Assembly (NCBI GenBank): GCA_900754755.1
Contig: CAAEEC010000320.1
Location: 1-11,425 of the forward strand
From: Clostridia bacterium
GTDB taxonomy: Bacteria; Bacillota; Clostridia; Christensenellales; Aristaeellaceae
Length of the DNA: 11,425 nucleotides
Direction: 5' to 3'
Made by a program: the position numbers and the translations under genes. Positions 1 through 6,712 of this stretch are shown piece by piece. Under the pieces are notes generated by a model. It was not told the origin of the DNA. It did no database searches and saw only the letters and a program-made list of their open reading frames with translations. Position 1 is the stretch's first letter, and each line of letters begins with the position of its first letter.

Positions 1-1
1 C

Positions 2-688
2 GAGCGAATTGATAGGGGAGGCGATAAAGCAAGGGCAGAGGCGGCAAAGCGGACGGATGGCACAAGGGATGCTGAATGGAAGCGTGGAGCAAAGCGCATA
101 AACCTTGGCCTGTTGGCAAAGGTTTATGCGCAGGAAAGCGGAGACGCGAGTCTGATTCAGGAAGCGATCGCAACAGGAGAGCGAGAAAGGAGGGAATCGC
201 CGGAAGGAGAAGCGGCAGGGGATGAAAAAGAGTATGAAGAATTCAAAGAGCTTCTTGAAGAGAATGCTCCGCAAAGTCTTGCGGAGTTTCGGAAGGTGAA
301 GTATAATGAAGGAGAGAGATGGGAAAGGCTGAAAAAGCAAAAGGAACAGATGGAATTTGTGAATCAGGCAGCGTGTGAAACTACGAAGAAAAAATTCAAA
401 GAGTACTTTTTAAAACCGGGAGCCAAGCATGCACAGGATTTTTTTGATGTAGGATATGCGCAGCCGGATTGGATACAATTGCGATTTGATATTGCAGAAC
501 AGTTTGATATGAATAAGGCTGAAAATTTGGTGAAAGATAAAGAAGGGATTGTGACATTCAACATATACATGCAGTTGGGAGTGACAAAACGGAGAACGTT
601 TTTAACTGGCTGGCAGATAGATGAAACGGGAAAGGCACGGAGAATTATAACAGGCTTTCGAGTGAGGAGGAGAAGAAATGATATGTGA
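2..688 (+). CDS. Phage minor capsid (MuF-type) protein, C-terminal part with DUF6883-like terminal domain
   Basis: The frame is open from the first base, so this is the 3' part of a longer gene; the TTG at 113 is only an internal codon with no ribosome binding site. About 229 residues are visible. The first half is charged and probably helical. A segment around 253-345 (SLAEFRKVKYN followed by a Trp) resembles the linker seen in minor head proteins of Firmicutes phages. The last ~90 residues (about 385-660) have the look of DUF6883: a KFKEYFLKPG start, an HAQDFF element, and a final strand pair around TGWQIDETGKARRI. That domain is known as a C-terminal tip of polymorphic toxins, so a phage-delivered effector is possible, but no catalytic residues can be named. 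The GC is far lower than in the rest of the window. The next gene overlaps it by 11 bases. Family calls are from memory of motifs, not a search. Confidence 0.7.
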   Translation, partial: ERIDRGGDKARAEAAKRTDGTRDAEWKRGAKRINLGLLAKVYAQESGDASLIQEAIATGERERRESPEGEAAGDEKEYEEFKELLEENAPQSLAEFRKVKYNEGERWERLKKQKEQMEFVNQAACETTKKKFKEYFLKPGAKHAQDFFDVGYAQPDWIQLRFDIAEQFDMNKAENLVKDKEGIVTFNIYMQLGVTKRRTFLTGWQIDETGKARRIITGFRVRRRRNDM

Positions 689-869
689 ATATGATAAGGT
701 TATAATAAAAAGCAACGGAGTAAGAGGGGAGGTAATAGACATATGCAAAATTCAGGGAGAAACAATATATACGATAGAGAGTGAAGAAAAGGGGGTGCCA
801 GGAGGATACGGGAGCAAAGACAGTTGGAAATTGTTTAGATGTAGGAAGACAGAGATAGAGAAATTGTAA
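678..869 (+). CDS. Small SH3-like (DUF4926-like) protein, candidate immunity protein
   Basis: A 63-residue protein with an excellent ribosome binding site (AGGAGG at 665-670, 7 bases before ATG). Its start lies inside the end of the preceding phage gene, which implies translational coupling. It begins with a short beta pattern (YDKVIIKS, then GVRGEVIDI, then TIYTIES) typical of small SH3-like barrels such as DUF4926, and ends with a basic helix. There is no signal peptide or membrane segment. Small DUF4926-type proteins are known downstream of polymorphic toxin genes, so the position immediately after a DUF6883-like toxin tip suggests an immunity partner; that role is inferred from order and overlap. 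It shares the low GC of its neighbour and is followed by a hairpin terminator, so the two form the end of one transcription unit. Confidence 0.7.
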   Translation: MICEYDKVIIKSNGVRGEVIDICKIQGETIYTIESEEKGVPGGYGSKDSWKLFRCRKTEIEKL

Positions 870-898
870 ACCGAGATCGCTTGCACGATCAACAAAAG

Positions 899-927
899 AG
901 CACGTCGTGAAAATTCCACGGCGTGCT
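899..927. terminator. Strong hairpin terminator, probably bidirectional
   Basis: An 11-bp stem (899-909 with 917-927, one G-T pair) and a 7-base loop start 30 bases after the stop of the small SH3-like gene. On the minus strand the stem is followed by CTTTTG and on the plus strand only by TTCTG, so it fits best as a bidirectional terminator with a stronger minus-strand tail. It marks the right end of the low-GC phage-like block. Confidence 0.6.
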
Positions 928-1183
928 TCTGCATGGCAGTGTTCAATCTTTTCTGTAAATGCGCAAAGCGGTGTACGCAAAGGATTTCCAGAGCCAGAGG
1001 TCACAGCCTGCGAGCAGCCGCCAACGCAGCCACCGCGCCAGCGGCTTGTCCTTGACAGGTTGCCGGGAAAATGCGAAAATGGAGAACCGACGCGTGAACA
1101 GTAAGGTGGATGGATTCCCATCGCGTATTGGCCAAAAAAGAAAAGGGTGCTCTCGTGTGCCTGGTGCTCAGCTTTCGCTGCCG
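928..1183. other. High-GC stretch without a recognisable gene
   Basis: Part of a gene-poor gap of about 535 bases between the small SH3-like gene and the AraC gene. One frame is open on the plus strand from 959, but its translation here is low-complexity, rich in Ser, Arg and Gln, has no ribosome binding site and resembles nothing I know. GC jumps to about 62% (hand count of line 961-1020). No tRNA or clear promoter is seen; a TTGACA at 1053 has no fitting -10. It is probably debris between the phage-like block and the chromosomal genes. Confidence 0.4.
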
Positions 1184-1404
1184 TCAGACCATACGGCCAA
1201 TACCGAGCACGAATTTGCCCCTTCTACAACTATTATAGCAGGATTCGATGCGAAAAGCAATACGTCCAGTGAGATTTCCGAAGAAAATTCTCCCCGCTAT
1301 TCCCTCTTCGACGAAACCGCGGACGCTTCGCAGCTGCTCTCGGAGAACGAACGCCTGCGCAGGCTGCACGAGAGGTTTGCCAGCAAGGTGGGTGGCGTGA
1401 GCCG
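1184..1404 (+). pseudogene. Fragment of a large polyvalent/phage protein
   Basis: In the plus-strand frame that is open from 959 to 1693, the part from about 1184 to 1404 reads like genuine protein: a Glu/Ser-rich linker, then PRYSLFDE, then a heptad-like helix containing LLSENERLRRLHERF. A linker ending in RYSL followed by an ENERL-type coiled coil is a familiar arrangement in large polyvalent proteins and minor head proteins of Firmicutes mobile elements. It lacks an upstream start with a ribosome binding site. Its right end runs into the antisense of the AraC gene, after which the translation loses protein character. I read it as a remnant cut off by a rearrangement near 1400-1480. It could be related to the phage gene at the left edge, although GC differs. 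Confidence 0.35.
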
Positions 1405-2334
1405 CTACAAGGGCGAGTCTTCGCGGGAAGCGGCGCATATCTCTTCGGGCAAGCCCACGGCGCATGGGGGCTGTTTGGCCTTGCGCCTGCGGAATTCAAG
1501 CGGCGAACAGCCGATGATGGCCCGAAAGGTTTTGTGGAAAAAGGTCGTATCCTTATATCCTACGCGTTCCGCCACGTCGCTGATGGGTATGGCTGTATTG
1601 GCGAGCAGGCGGCAACTGGCGTTGATGCGCACATGCTTGACAAATTCGGAGAAGGTCACGCCCATCTCCTGCTTGAAGTGCTTGCTCAGGTAAGAATTTG
1701 TGTATTGCTTTGAACCATACGCGTCACAGATGCAAATGGGCTGCATATAGTGTTTTTGCACATAATTGATGATGGGCAGCGAAAAGCGGATGCCTGCATC
1801 GGGTTTATCGGCGGAGCAGATCTCCCGCAGCGCGTGTATGATGATATAGATGAGCAGGCAGCGCGTCGTTTCTTTCCATCCCACGTTCTTTTGAGATACT
1901 TCCTCGAAGATTTCATCGACAAAGCTGCGGATCCTGCCGCTGGGATCGCTGAATTTGGTCAGGGTGGGGATTTTGTCGATGCGCGTTTCGTTGAAAGAAA
2001 TGAGGTAATGGTCGTACGTGTCCTTGAGGTGGCAGGCGTCGTTGAGCATAGGATCGATGAAGGCAGGATGGAACATGATGTTGCTGAGCCGGATTTCGCC
2101 CTCGCCCATCGAAGCATAGGAATGGATCTGATCGTATTCCACAATGAAAAATTCCCCCGCCTGTAGTTTATACGACACGTCGCCTATCGTGTGCAGCAGG
2201 GTGCCCTGCTTGAGATAGGCCAGCTCCAGCCACTGGTGGCGATGGGGAAGAGATATGTTGCCAACCGCGGTATATACCGCGATGCCATCTTTGGCCACGC
2301 TTGGCTGTGAACGCAAAATCGGATCCATTTTCAT
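1405..2334 (-). CDS. AraC-family transcriptional regulator with N-terminal cupin sensor domain
   Basis: A 309-residue cytoplasmic regulator. Residues about 25-95 form a cupin-like ligand pocket (HRHQWLELAYL, later LQAGEFFIVEYDQIHSY), known in this family to sense sugars. Residues about 190-285 carry the two AraC helix-turn-helix motifs: YTNSYLSKHFKQEMG in the first and ISDVAERVGYKDTTFFHKTFRAIIGCSPLEFRRR in the second. The start is fixed by AAGGAGGG 7 bases upstream of ATG and a consensus promoter before that. It is divergent from the sugar-permease remnant, so it probably controls that locus in response to an oligosaccharide. Two oddities: the first helix of HTH1 (DAYGSKQ) lacks the usual DLAxxL pattern, and about 24 residues follow the family's normal end at FRRR, as if the frame reads into foreign DNA. 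Confidence 0.92.
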   Translation of the reverse strand: MKMDPILRSQPSVAKDGIAVYTAVGNISLPHRHQWLELAYLKQGTLLHTIGDVSYKLQAGEFFIVEYDQIHSYASMGEGEIRLSNIMFHPAFIDPMLNDACHLKDTYDHYLISFNETRIDKIPTLTKFSDPSGRIRSFVDEIFEEVSQKNVGWKETTRCLLIYIIIHALREICSADKPDAGIRFSLPIINYVQKHYMQPICICDAYGSKQYTNSYLSKHFKQEMGVTFSEFVKHVRINASCRLLANTAIPISDVAERVGYKDTTFFHKTFRAIIGCSPLEFRRRKAKQPPCAVGLPEEICAASREDSPL

Positions 2335-2365
2335 TGTGGAACCCTCCTTTGTAGCGGCTTCTAAT

Positions 2366-2393
2366 ATTATACGCCATTGTTCACAAATGTCAA
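2366..2393 (-). promoter_or_regulatory. Sigma-A promoter of the AraC gene
   Basis: On the minus strand a perfect -35 (TTGACA, 2393-2388) is followed after 16 bases by a perfect -10 (TATAAT, 2371-2366). The ribosome binding site and ATG of the AraC gene lie about 30 bases further on, giving a short leader. Confidence 0.85.
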
Positions 2394-2512
2394 GTGTATA
2401 TCAATGGATTGTTGTTGGGGGTATTGTGGCGTTAGGCATAAAACAAATGTAACGGTATTTGAATTTGAATCGGGAAAACGCCGCTTCAAAATGCCACATT
2501 TCCGGATGCGGT

Positions 2513-2526
2513 GCAAGATATCTTGC
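2513..2526. promoter_or_regulatory. 14-bp perfect palindrome, candidate operator
   Basis: GCAAGATATCTTGC is perfectly self-complementary and lies 21 bases upstream of the -35 of the permease promoter, in the divergent intergenic region. The position suits a dimeric regulator. AraC proteins more often bind direct repeats, so the binding protein may be another one. Confidence 0.4.
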
Positions 2527-2546
2527 TTAATTGACCACATACAATC

Positions 2547-2574
2547 TTGTTTTATGGAAGGGGTTTAGTATAAT
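2547..2574 (+). promoter_or_regulatory. Probable promoter of the permease locus
   Basis: A consensus -10 (TATAAT, 2569-2574) follows a weak -35 (TTGTTT, 2547-2552) by 16 bases. Transcription would start near 2581, about 40 bases ahead of the permease start. A poor -35 with a perfect -10 is typical of promoters that need an activator, which fits the divergent AraC gene. Confidence 0.55.
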
Positions 2575-2620
2575 GATCGTAAGCATACGGACGGCGATGG
2601 AATTGGAGGGAGAGAGGCAA

Positions 2621-3223
2621 ATGACGCAAAACAAGAGCTTGCAGGCGAGAATGCCCCGGCGCCATGGACTTCGCCACGATATTAGAACGAATTATGACTT
2701 ATATTTGCTTGCGATCCCCGGCGTACTCTATTACGCATTGTTTAAGTACTGGCCCATGTACGGGCTGCAAATCGCGTTTCGCAAATACAATCCCGCGCTG
2801 GGTATCACAGGTAGCCCATGGGTAGGCTTGGAATACTTTGAAAAATTTGTAAACGTCTACCAGTTTGGCTCCCTTATGAGCAACACGTTCTTGCTGAGCT
2901 TTTATGCGCTGGTCGTTGGCTTTCCGATACCGATCATACTGGCGCTGCTTCTGAATTCCAACAGAACCCGGATGTTCAAAAAGAGCGTGCAGATGGTGAC
3001 ATATGCGCCGCATTTCATATCGGTGGTTGTGCTGGTTTCGCTGCTGAACGTGTTTTTCGGGCAATCGACGGGACTGGTGAACAACCTGCGCGAGATGCTG
3101 GGCCTATCGCGCGAGCTATACATGGGTAAGCCGCAGTATTTCCGGCACATGTACGTTTGGTCGGGCATATGGCAGAACATGGGCTGGGGCATATTGGCCG
3201 AGTTCGCGACTGGGAGTGTGTAA
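2621..3223 (+). pseudogene. LplB-type sugar ABC transporter permease, truncated
   Basis: Start chosen at ATG 2621, preceded by a purine-rich GGAGGGAGAGAGG site (2606-2618); upstream ATGs in frame lack one. The first ~190 residues match an LplB/YtcP-type carbohydrate permease: membrane segments at YLLAIPGVLYYALF, at the SLMSNTFLLSFYALVVGFP region, and at the APHFISVVVLVSLLNVFFG region, then WSGIWQNMGWG. At about 3191 the match stops; ten unrelated residues and a stop follow. Family members run to about 310 residues, so the last two membrane segments and the EAA loop that contacts the ATPase are missing. It cannot be a working permease. The following sequence is a solute-binding protein in another frame, so the rest of this gene, and probably a second permease gene usual in such loci, are gone. 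Confidence 0.85.
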
Positions 3224-3588
3224 CGCAGGATGGCTGCGCGGAAAAGCGCGCGCTGCGCCTGGCGCAGGGCGATTTGCCCGACATCTTCTTCCGCGCGGCG
3301 CTGACCAATGAAGAAGTGGCGTCGTTGGCTTCGGCCGGCCAGCTGGTGGATCTGGCGCCGATGCTGGAGCAGTACGCCCCCAATTTCTCCGCGCTGATGG
3401 AGCGGGATCCCACGATCCGGCTCTCGACCTATTTCACTTCGCGCGCCGTTGATTTCATCACGGGCGTCAGCGATATCGAGGCCGAATGGGATGAATATGT
3501 CGACACCATGAAGAGCATGGGCATCGAGGAAGGCATCGCCATCTATCAGGAAGCTTACGACAATTACATGGCCAAGCTGAACGACTGA
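3191..3588 (+). pseudogene. Extracellular sugar-binding protein remnant with internal deletion
   Basis: In a frame different from the permease, the sequence from about 3200 reads WECVTQDG, then AEKRALRLAQGDLPDIFF, then ALTNEEVASL and LEQYAPNFSALMERDP. This is the N-terminal lobe of a family-1 (LipO-type) solute-binding protein. At about 3418-3432 it jumps to AVDFITGVSDIEAEWDEYV and GIEEGIAIYQEAYDNYM, the last ~50 residues of the same family. About 300 or more central residues are missing without loss of frame. There is no signal peptide, lipobox, ribosome binding site or proper start; the ATG at 3157 is inside permease sequence. In an intact locus this protein would deliver an oligosaccharide to the permease. 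It is a non-functional scar, either a true deletion or an assembly collapse. Confidence 0.82.
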
Positions 3589-3605
3589 TCCATGACCCTC
3601 GACAG

Positions 3606-3638
3606 AGGGGCGAAGCGGCGCGCTGTCGCAACGCCCCT
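3606..3638 (+). terminator. Hairpin between binding-protein remnant and GH78 gene
   Basis: A 7-bp stem, AGGGGCG (3606-3612) with CGCCCCT (3632-3638), encloses a 19-base loop and is followed by TTCCGATATTTT. The T-run is late, so it is a weak or partial terminator, as often found after the abundant binding-protein gene in sugar operons to lower downstream expression. Confidence 0.35.
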
Positions 3639-3672
3639 TTCCGATATTTTGTAAGGAAAAGAGGACTACGAT

Positions 3673-5775
3673 ATGTTTGCGCTGTCCCATCCGGTTTGGG
3701 CGCGGGGGCGTTCCAGAGAGATCAATTTGCACTTAGAATTCGATATTGTGTTGCCCAGCGGGGCGCAGACTGTGCGCCTCACGGCTTCCACAGCATACCA
3801 GCTATTCGCGGATGATGCATTCATCGCCTATGGCCCCGCGCGGGCGGGCGACGGCTATTTTCGGGTGGACGAATGGCGTGTCGATGGCAAAGCGCGGTTG
3901 GCGGTGCTGGTGGCGGGCTATTATAGCAGCTGTTTTGAGTATTCGCTATATCCTTCGTTTTTGAACCTTGAAGTGTTGGACGCGCAGGGAGCGGTATTGC
4001 TCGCGACCGGTCGCGACGCTATCGCGGCCTTTGAATACGCGCCGAAACTGCGCTGGACCGATAAGCAGGCCCGGCAACGGGTGTATACGGAAGTTTTCGA
4101 TTTCAACCGGCGCAAGGGCGAGCGGCTCGAGCTGGAAACGCTGCCGGATCCCCGCTACCTGCCGCGCCGCGTCGCTCCGTTTTCCAACGCGGTGTTTGTG
4201 CCGGTGGAGACGATGGGGGATTTGGATATCACACTCAGAACCCCCACGGATCCGCGGGCCCAAATGCCCAATGGGCGTTCCCCGTTCAACAACAATATCC
4301 TCTTTCTGGGTCCCGATTGCGGCGTCGAATTTCCCCAAATGGAGTGCCGCCTGTTCGAAGAGGCATGGCGCATCGCCACGGTGGATAAGCATCCGGCGGG
4401 CACGGGCGCGCTGACCGCAATGCATGCGCGGCTGTTCAAGTTCGACGCCAATCGTTCCGCGCTCATCGGCTTGGATGTGGACGCGCAATCGCCTTGCGAG
4501 ATTTGCCTGATCTTCGATGAGATGCTCATCGACGGCGACGTGATCCCCCGGCGCAGCAACTGTCTGAACGCCATAAAATATACGCTGCCCGCGGGCGCGC
4601 ATAGGCTGCTCTCGTTTGAACCGTACACGTTCCGCTATTTGAAGGTGTGCGTGCTCAAGGGCAGCGCGGCGCTGCGAAGGGTGTATATGCGCGAGATCGC
4701 GGGTGTGGAGATCGCGCGCGTGGAGTTTCGGGACGCCCGGATTCAGGAGATATTCGACGCGGCGGTGAATACCTACCGGCAGAACGCGTCGGACATCTTC
4801 ATGGATTGTCCGTCGCGCGAGCGCGCTGGCTGGCTGTGCGATTCGTTTTTTACGGGGCGCAGCGAATACGCGCTGACCGGCGACAACCGCGTGGAGACCA
4901 ATTTTTTGGAGAATTATGCCTATCATACGAACTATTTTTTGCCGCAGGACTGCTCCAAGGGCCTCGTGCCCATGCTCTATCCGGGCAGCACGGATTTCAT
5001 GCCCGACCGCGCGTGGATATTCAATTGGAACCTGTGGCTGATCATTGAGATTGGCGAATACGCGCTTTTGCGGCGCGGCTCCCAGGCGCTAACTGGCGCG
5101 CTCAAAGATACGGTCTATGCCATATTGGATGCGGCGTTTGGCTGGGAAAACGAAGAGGGATTGCTGGAGGACATTCCCGGCTGGGTTTTTGTGGAGTGGT
5201 CGCGGGCGAACGATCCCGAATGCACCTGCGGCGTCAATTTCCCGTCGAACATGCTCTTCAGCGGCGCGCTGGAAGCCGCCGGGCGGTTGTATGGCGATAA
5301 GCGCCTCCTCGATAAGGCGGAAGCGCTGCGCGACGCGATACGCAAGTATGGCTTTAATGGGCGCTTTTTTGTGGACAACGCGGTTCGGGTGGATGGGCGG
5401 CTCACGCAGACGCAGCATACCACGGAGGTGTGCCAGTATTACGCGTTTTGCTTTAAAGTCGCGGATGCAAAGCGCTACCCAGCGCTGCACGATCTATTGA
5501 TCAACGACTTTGGCCCACAGCGCAAGGCGGACAACAAGCATCCCGACGTTCCGTTTGCCAACGCGTTCATCGGCAACTATCTGCGCATGCTGGTGCTGAT
5601 GGACGAAGGTTGTTACGAGCGCGCGCTTCGGGAGATCGGCGATTACTTTGGCTATATGGCCAGGGAAACCGCTTCGCTTTGGGAATTCGACGATACGCGC
5701 GCGAGCTGCTGCCATGGATTCGCCTCATGCGTCGCGGTTTGGCTCATGCAGTTGAAGGAGAAACTTGACCTTTGA
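3673..5775 (+). CDS. GH78-type alpha-L-rhamnosidase-like glycoside hydrolase
   Basis: A 700-residue cytoplasmic protein (no signal peptide), started at ATG 3673 with AGAGGA 7 bases upstream. The N-terminal ~350 residues are beta-rich and include a GPARAGDGYFRVDEW segment common in rhamnosidase-like proteins. The (alpha/alpha)6 catalytic domain begins near residue 355 and carries the GH78 signature DCPSRERAGW (Asp378; Glu383 is the expected general acid). Near the C-terminus, TASLWE (Glu671) is a candidate for the second acidic residue. GH78 enzymes remove terminal alpha-L-rhamnose, so an intracellular version would act on imported rhamno-oligosaccharides, in keeping with the neighbouring transport remnants. 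Substrate is not shown by sequence, and other six-hairpin activities are possible. The phosphodiesterase gene follows after about 58 bases, so the two are probably co-transcribed. The gene looks intact. Confidence 0.85.
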   Translation: MFALSHPVWARGRSREINLHLEFDIVLPSGAQTVRLTASTAYQLFADDAFIAYGPARAGDGYFRVDEWRVDGKARLAVLVAGYYSSCFEYSLYPSFLNLEVLDAQGAVLLATGRDAIAAFEYAPKLRWTDKQARQRVYTEVFDFNRRKGERLELETLPDPRYLPRRVAPFSNAVFVPVETMGDLDITLRTPTDPRAQMPNGRSPFNNNILFLGPDCGVEFPQMECRLFEEAWRIATVDKHPAGTGALTAMHARLFKFDANRSALIGLDVDAQSPCEICLIFDEMLIDGDVIPRRSNCLNAIKYTLPAGAHRLLSFEPYTFRYLKVCVLKGSAALRRVYMREIAGVEIARVEFRDARIQEIFDAAVNTYRQNASDIFMDCPSRERAGWLCDSFFTGRSEYALTGDNRVETNFLENYAYHTNYFLPQDCSKGLVPMLYPGSTDFMPDRAWIFNWNLWLIIEIGEYALLRRGSQALTGALKDTVYAILDAAFGWENEEGLLEDIPGWVFVEWSRANDPECTCGVNFPSNMLFSGALEAAGRLYGDKRLLDKAEALRDAIRKYGFNGRFFVDNAVRVDGRLTQTQHTTEVCQYYAFCFKVADAKRYPALHDLLINDFGPQRKADNKHPDVPFANAFIGNYLRMLVLMDEGCYERALREIGDYFGYMARETASLWEFDDTRASCCHGFASCVAVWLMQLKEKLDL

Positions 5776-5820
5776 GGGAGTCAAGAGTAAAATATAGGTA
5801 TGCAGACTGCTGCTGCTGAA

Positions 5821-5827
5821 AGGGTGG
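5821..5827 (+). promoter_or_regulatory. Ribosome binding site deciding the phosphodiesterase start
   Basis: AGGGTGG lies 6 bases before the ATG at 5834 but touches the in-frame ATG at 5828. The spacing favours 5834 as the true start; the alternative would add only Met-Asp. Confidence 0.5.
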
Positions 5828-5833
5828 ATGGAT

Positions 5834-6649
5834 ATGGCGGCATACAAGAACAAGGTGCGGGTCGCGGCGCACCGCGGCAATTCCTGCGTTTGCCCGGAAA
5901 ACACGCTGGTTGCCATGCGCTCCGCGCTGGAACTGCCCGTGGACATGCTCGAAATCGATCTGCACATGACCAAGGACGGGCATATCATCCTGATGCACGA
6001 CCATGCGGTGGATCGCACGACGGACCATACCGGCCTGATTCGCGACTACACGCTGGCGCAGATCCGCGCCATGGACGCGGGCAGCTGGAAGGGCGAGGCG
6101 TTTCGGGGCGAGCGGGTGCCGCTGTTTGAGGAATTCCTCGAGTTGCTGAAGGATTATCCCGATATGACGTTCAACGTGGAATTGAAGGATTATCCGCTGG
6201 AAGCGGAGAACTGGCCGCTGGACACGGCGCGTGCCTGGGCCAGGGAATCGGCGGATAAGGCGATTGCGCTCGTCGAGCAATATGGCATAGCCGAGCGGGT
6301 CTGGTTCAATTGCTGGAGCGGCGAATTGCTGGAATACGTCGACGCGGCGTACGGCCACCGGTACAAGCTGCATGGCTATTTCCCCTTTGAATTGATGCAC
6401 GGCGTGAAAACGCGCGCGCCCTATGATTATCTGCATTGCGTGTGTCTGTTTGGCACGGGCGACGCGCCTGTCGTGGCCAAGGAGGAATTCGACCGCGCGA
6501 AGGCGTGCGGCGTTGAACCCTGGTGCTTTTTCCCGGGCGACCAGGAGGAATATTATGAGGGCGCCATCGCCAACGGCTGTATGTTGCTCACGTGCAACCA
6601 TCCGGCCAAGGCGCTCGCCTATCTGCGGGAACGAGGATTGCACAACTGA
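5834..6649 (+). CDS. Glycerophosphodiester phosphodiesterase family protein (GDPD)
   Basis: A 271-residue cytoplasmic TIM-barrel enzyme, without signal peptide, that should hydrolyse glycerophosphodiesters to glycerol-3-phosphate and an alcohol. The full active-site set is visible: AHRG with His13 and Arg14, PENT with Glu22, EIDLHMTKDG with metal ligands Glu40 and Asp42, MHD with general base His55, and VELKD with Glu116 and Lys118. Length is normal for UgpQ-type enzymes. It lies between the GH78-like gene and a GpsA-like dehydrogenase, so its product glycerol-3-phosphate would be the next enzyme's substrate. The natural diester is unknown; glycerophosphoryl sugars from teichoic acids, decorated rhamnans or lipid headgroups are all possible. 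Nothing suggests decay. Confidence 0.92.
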   Translation: MAAYKNKVRVAAHRGNSCVCPENTLVAMRSALELPVDMLEIDLHMTKDGHIILMHDHAVDRTTDHTGLIRDYTLAQIRAMDAGSWKGEAFRGERVPLFEEFLELLKDYPDMTFNVELKDYPLEAENWPLDTARAWARESADKAIALVEQYGIAERVWFNCWSGELLEYVDAAYGHRYKLHGYFPFELMHGVKTRAPYDYLHCVCLFGTGDAPVVAKEEFDRAKACGVEPWCFFPGDQEEYYEGAIANGCMLLTCNHPAKALAYLRERGLHN

Positions 6650-6712
6650 TATATGCGGCTTGGCGCGGGCGGAAGGCGTGTTTGCCAGCCGGTTAAGGGA
6701 GGATAAAGGAAT

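Noticed and set aside
1750..2166. Plus-strand open frame of 138 codons
   Set aside because: It is antisense to the AraC gene, which has a promoter, ribosome binding site and both HTH motifs.
3157..3190. ATG 3157 as a real start for a short protein reaching 3588
   Set aside because: It lies inside permease coding sequence in another frame, has no ribosome binding site, and the following protein lacks a signal peptide and its central region.
3946..4926. Minus-strand open frame of 326 codons inside the GH78 gene
   Set aside because: It is the antisense shadow of a well-supported catalytic protein; composition is His/Arg-rich with no motif or ribosome binding site.
5764..5785. CTTGAC/GTCAAG inverted repeat at the end of the GH78 gene
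   Set aside because: Only 6 bp with a 10-base centre and no T-run; a chance occurrence or minor structure cannot be excluded. No well-spaced promoter is seen in the gap either.
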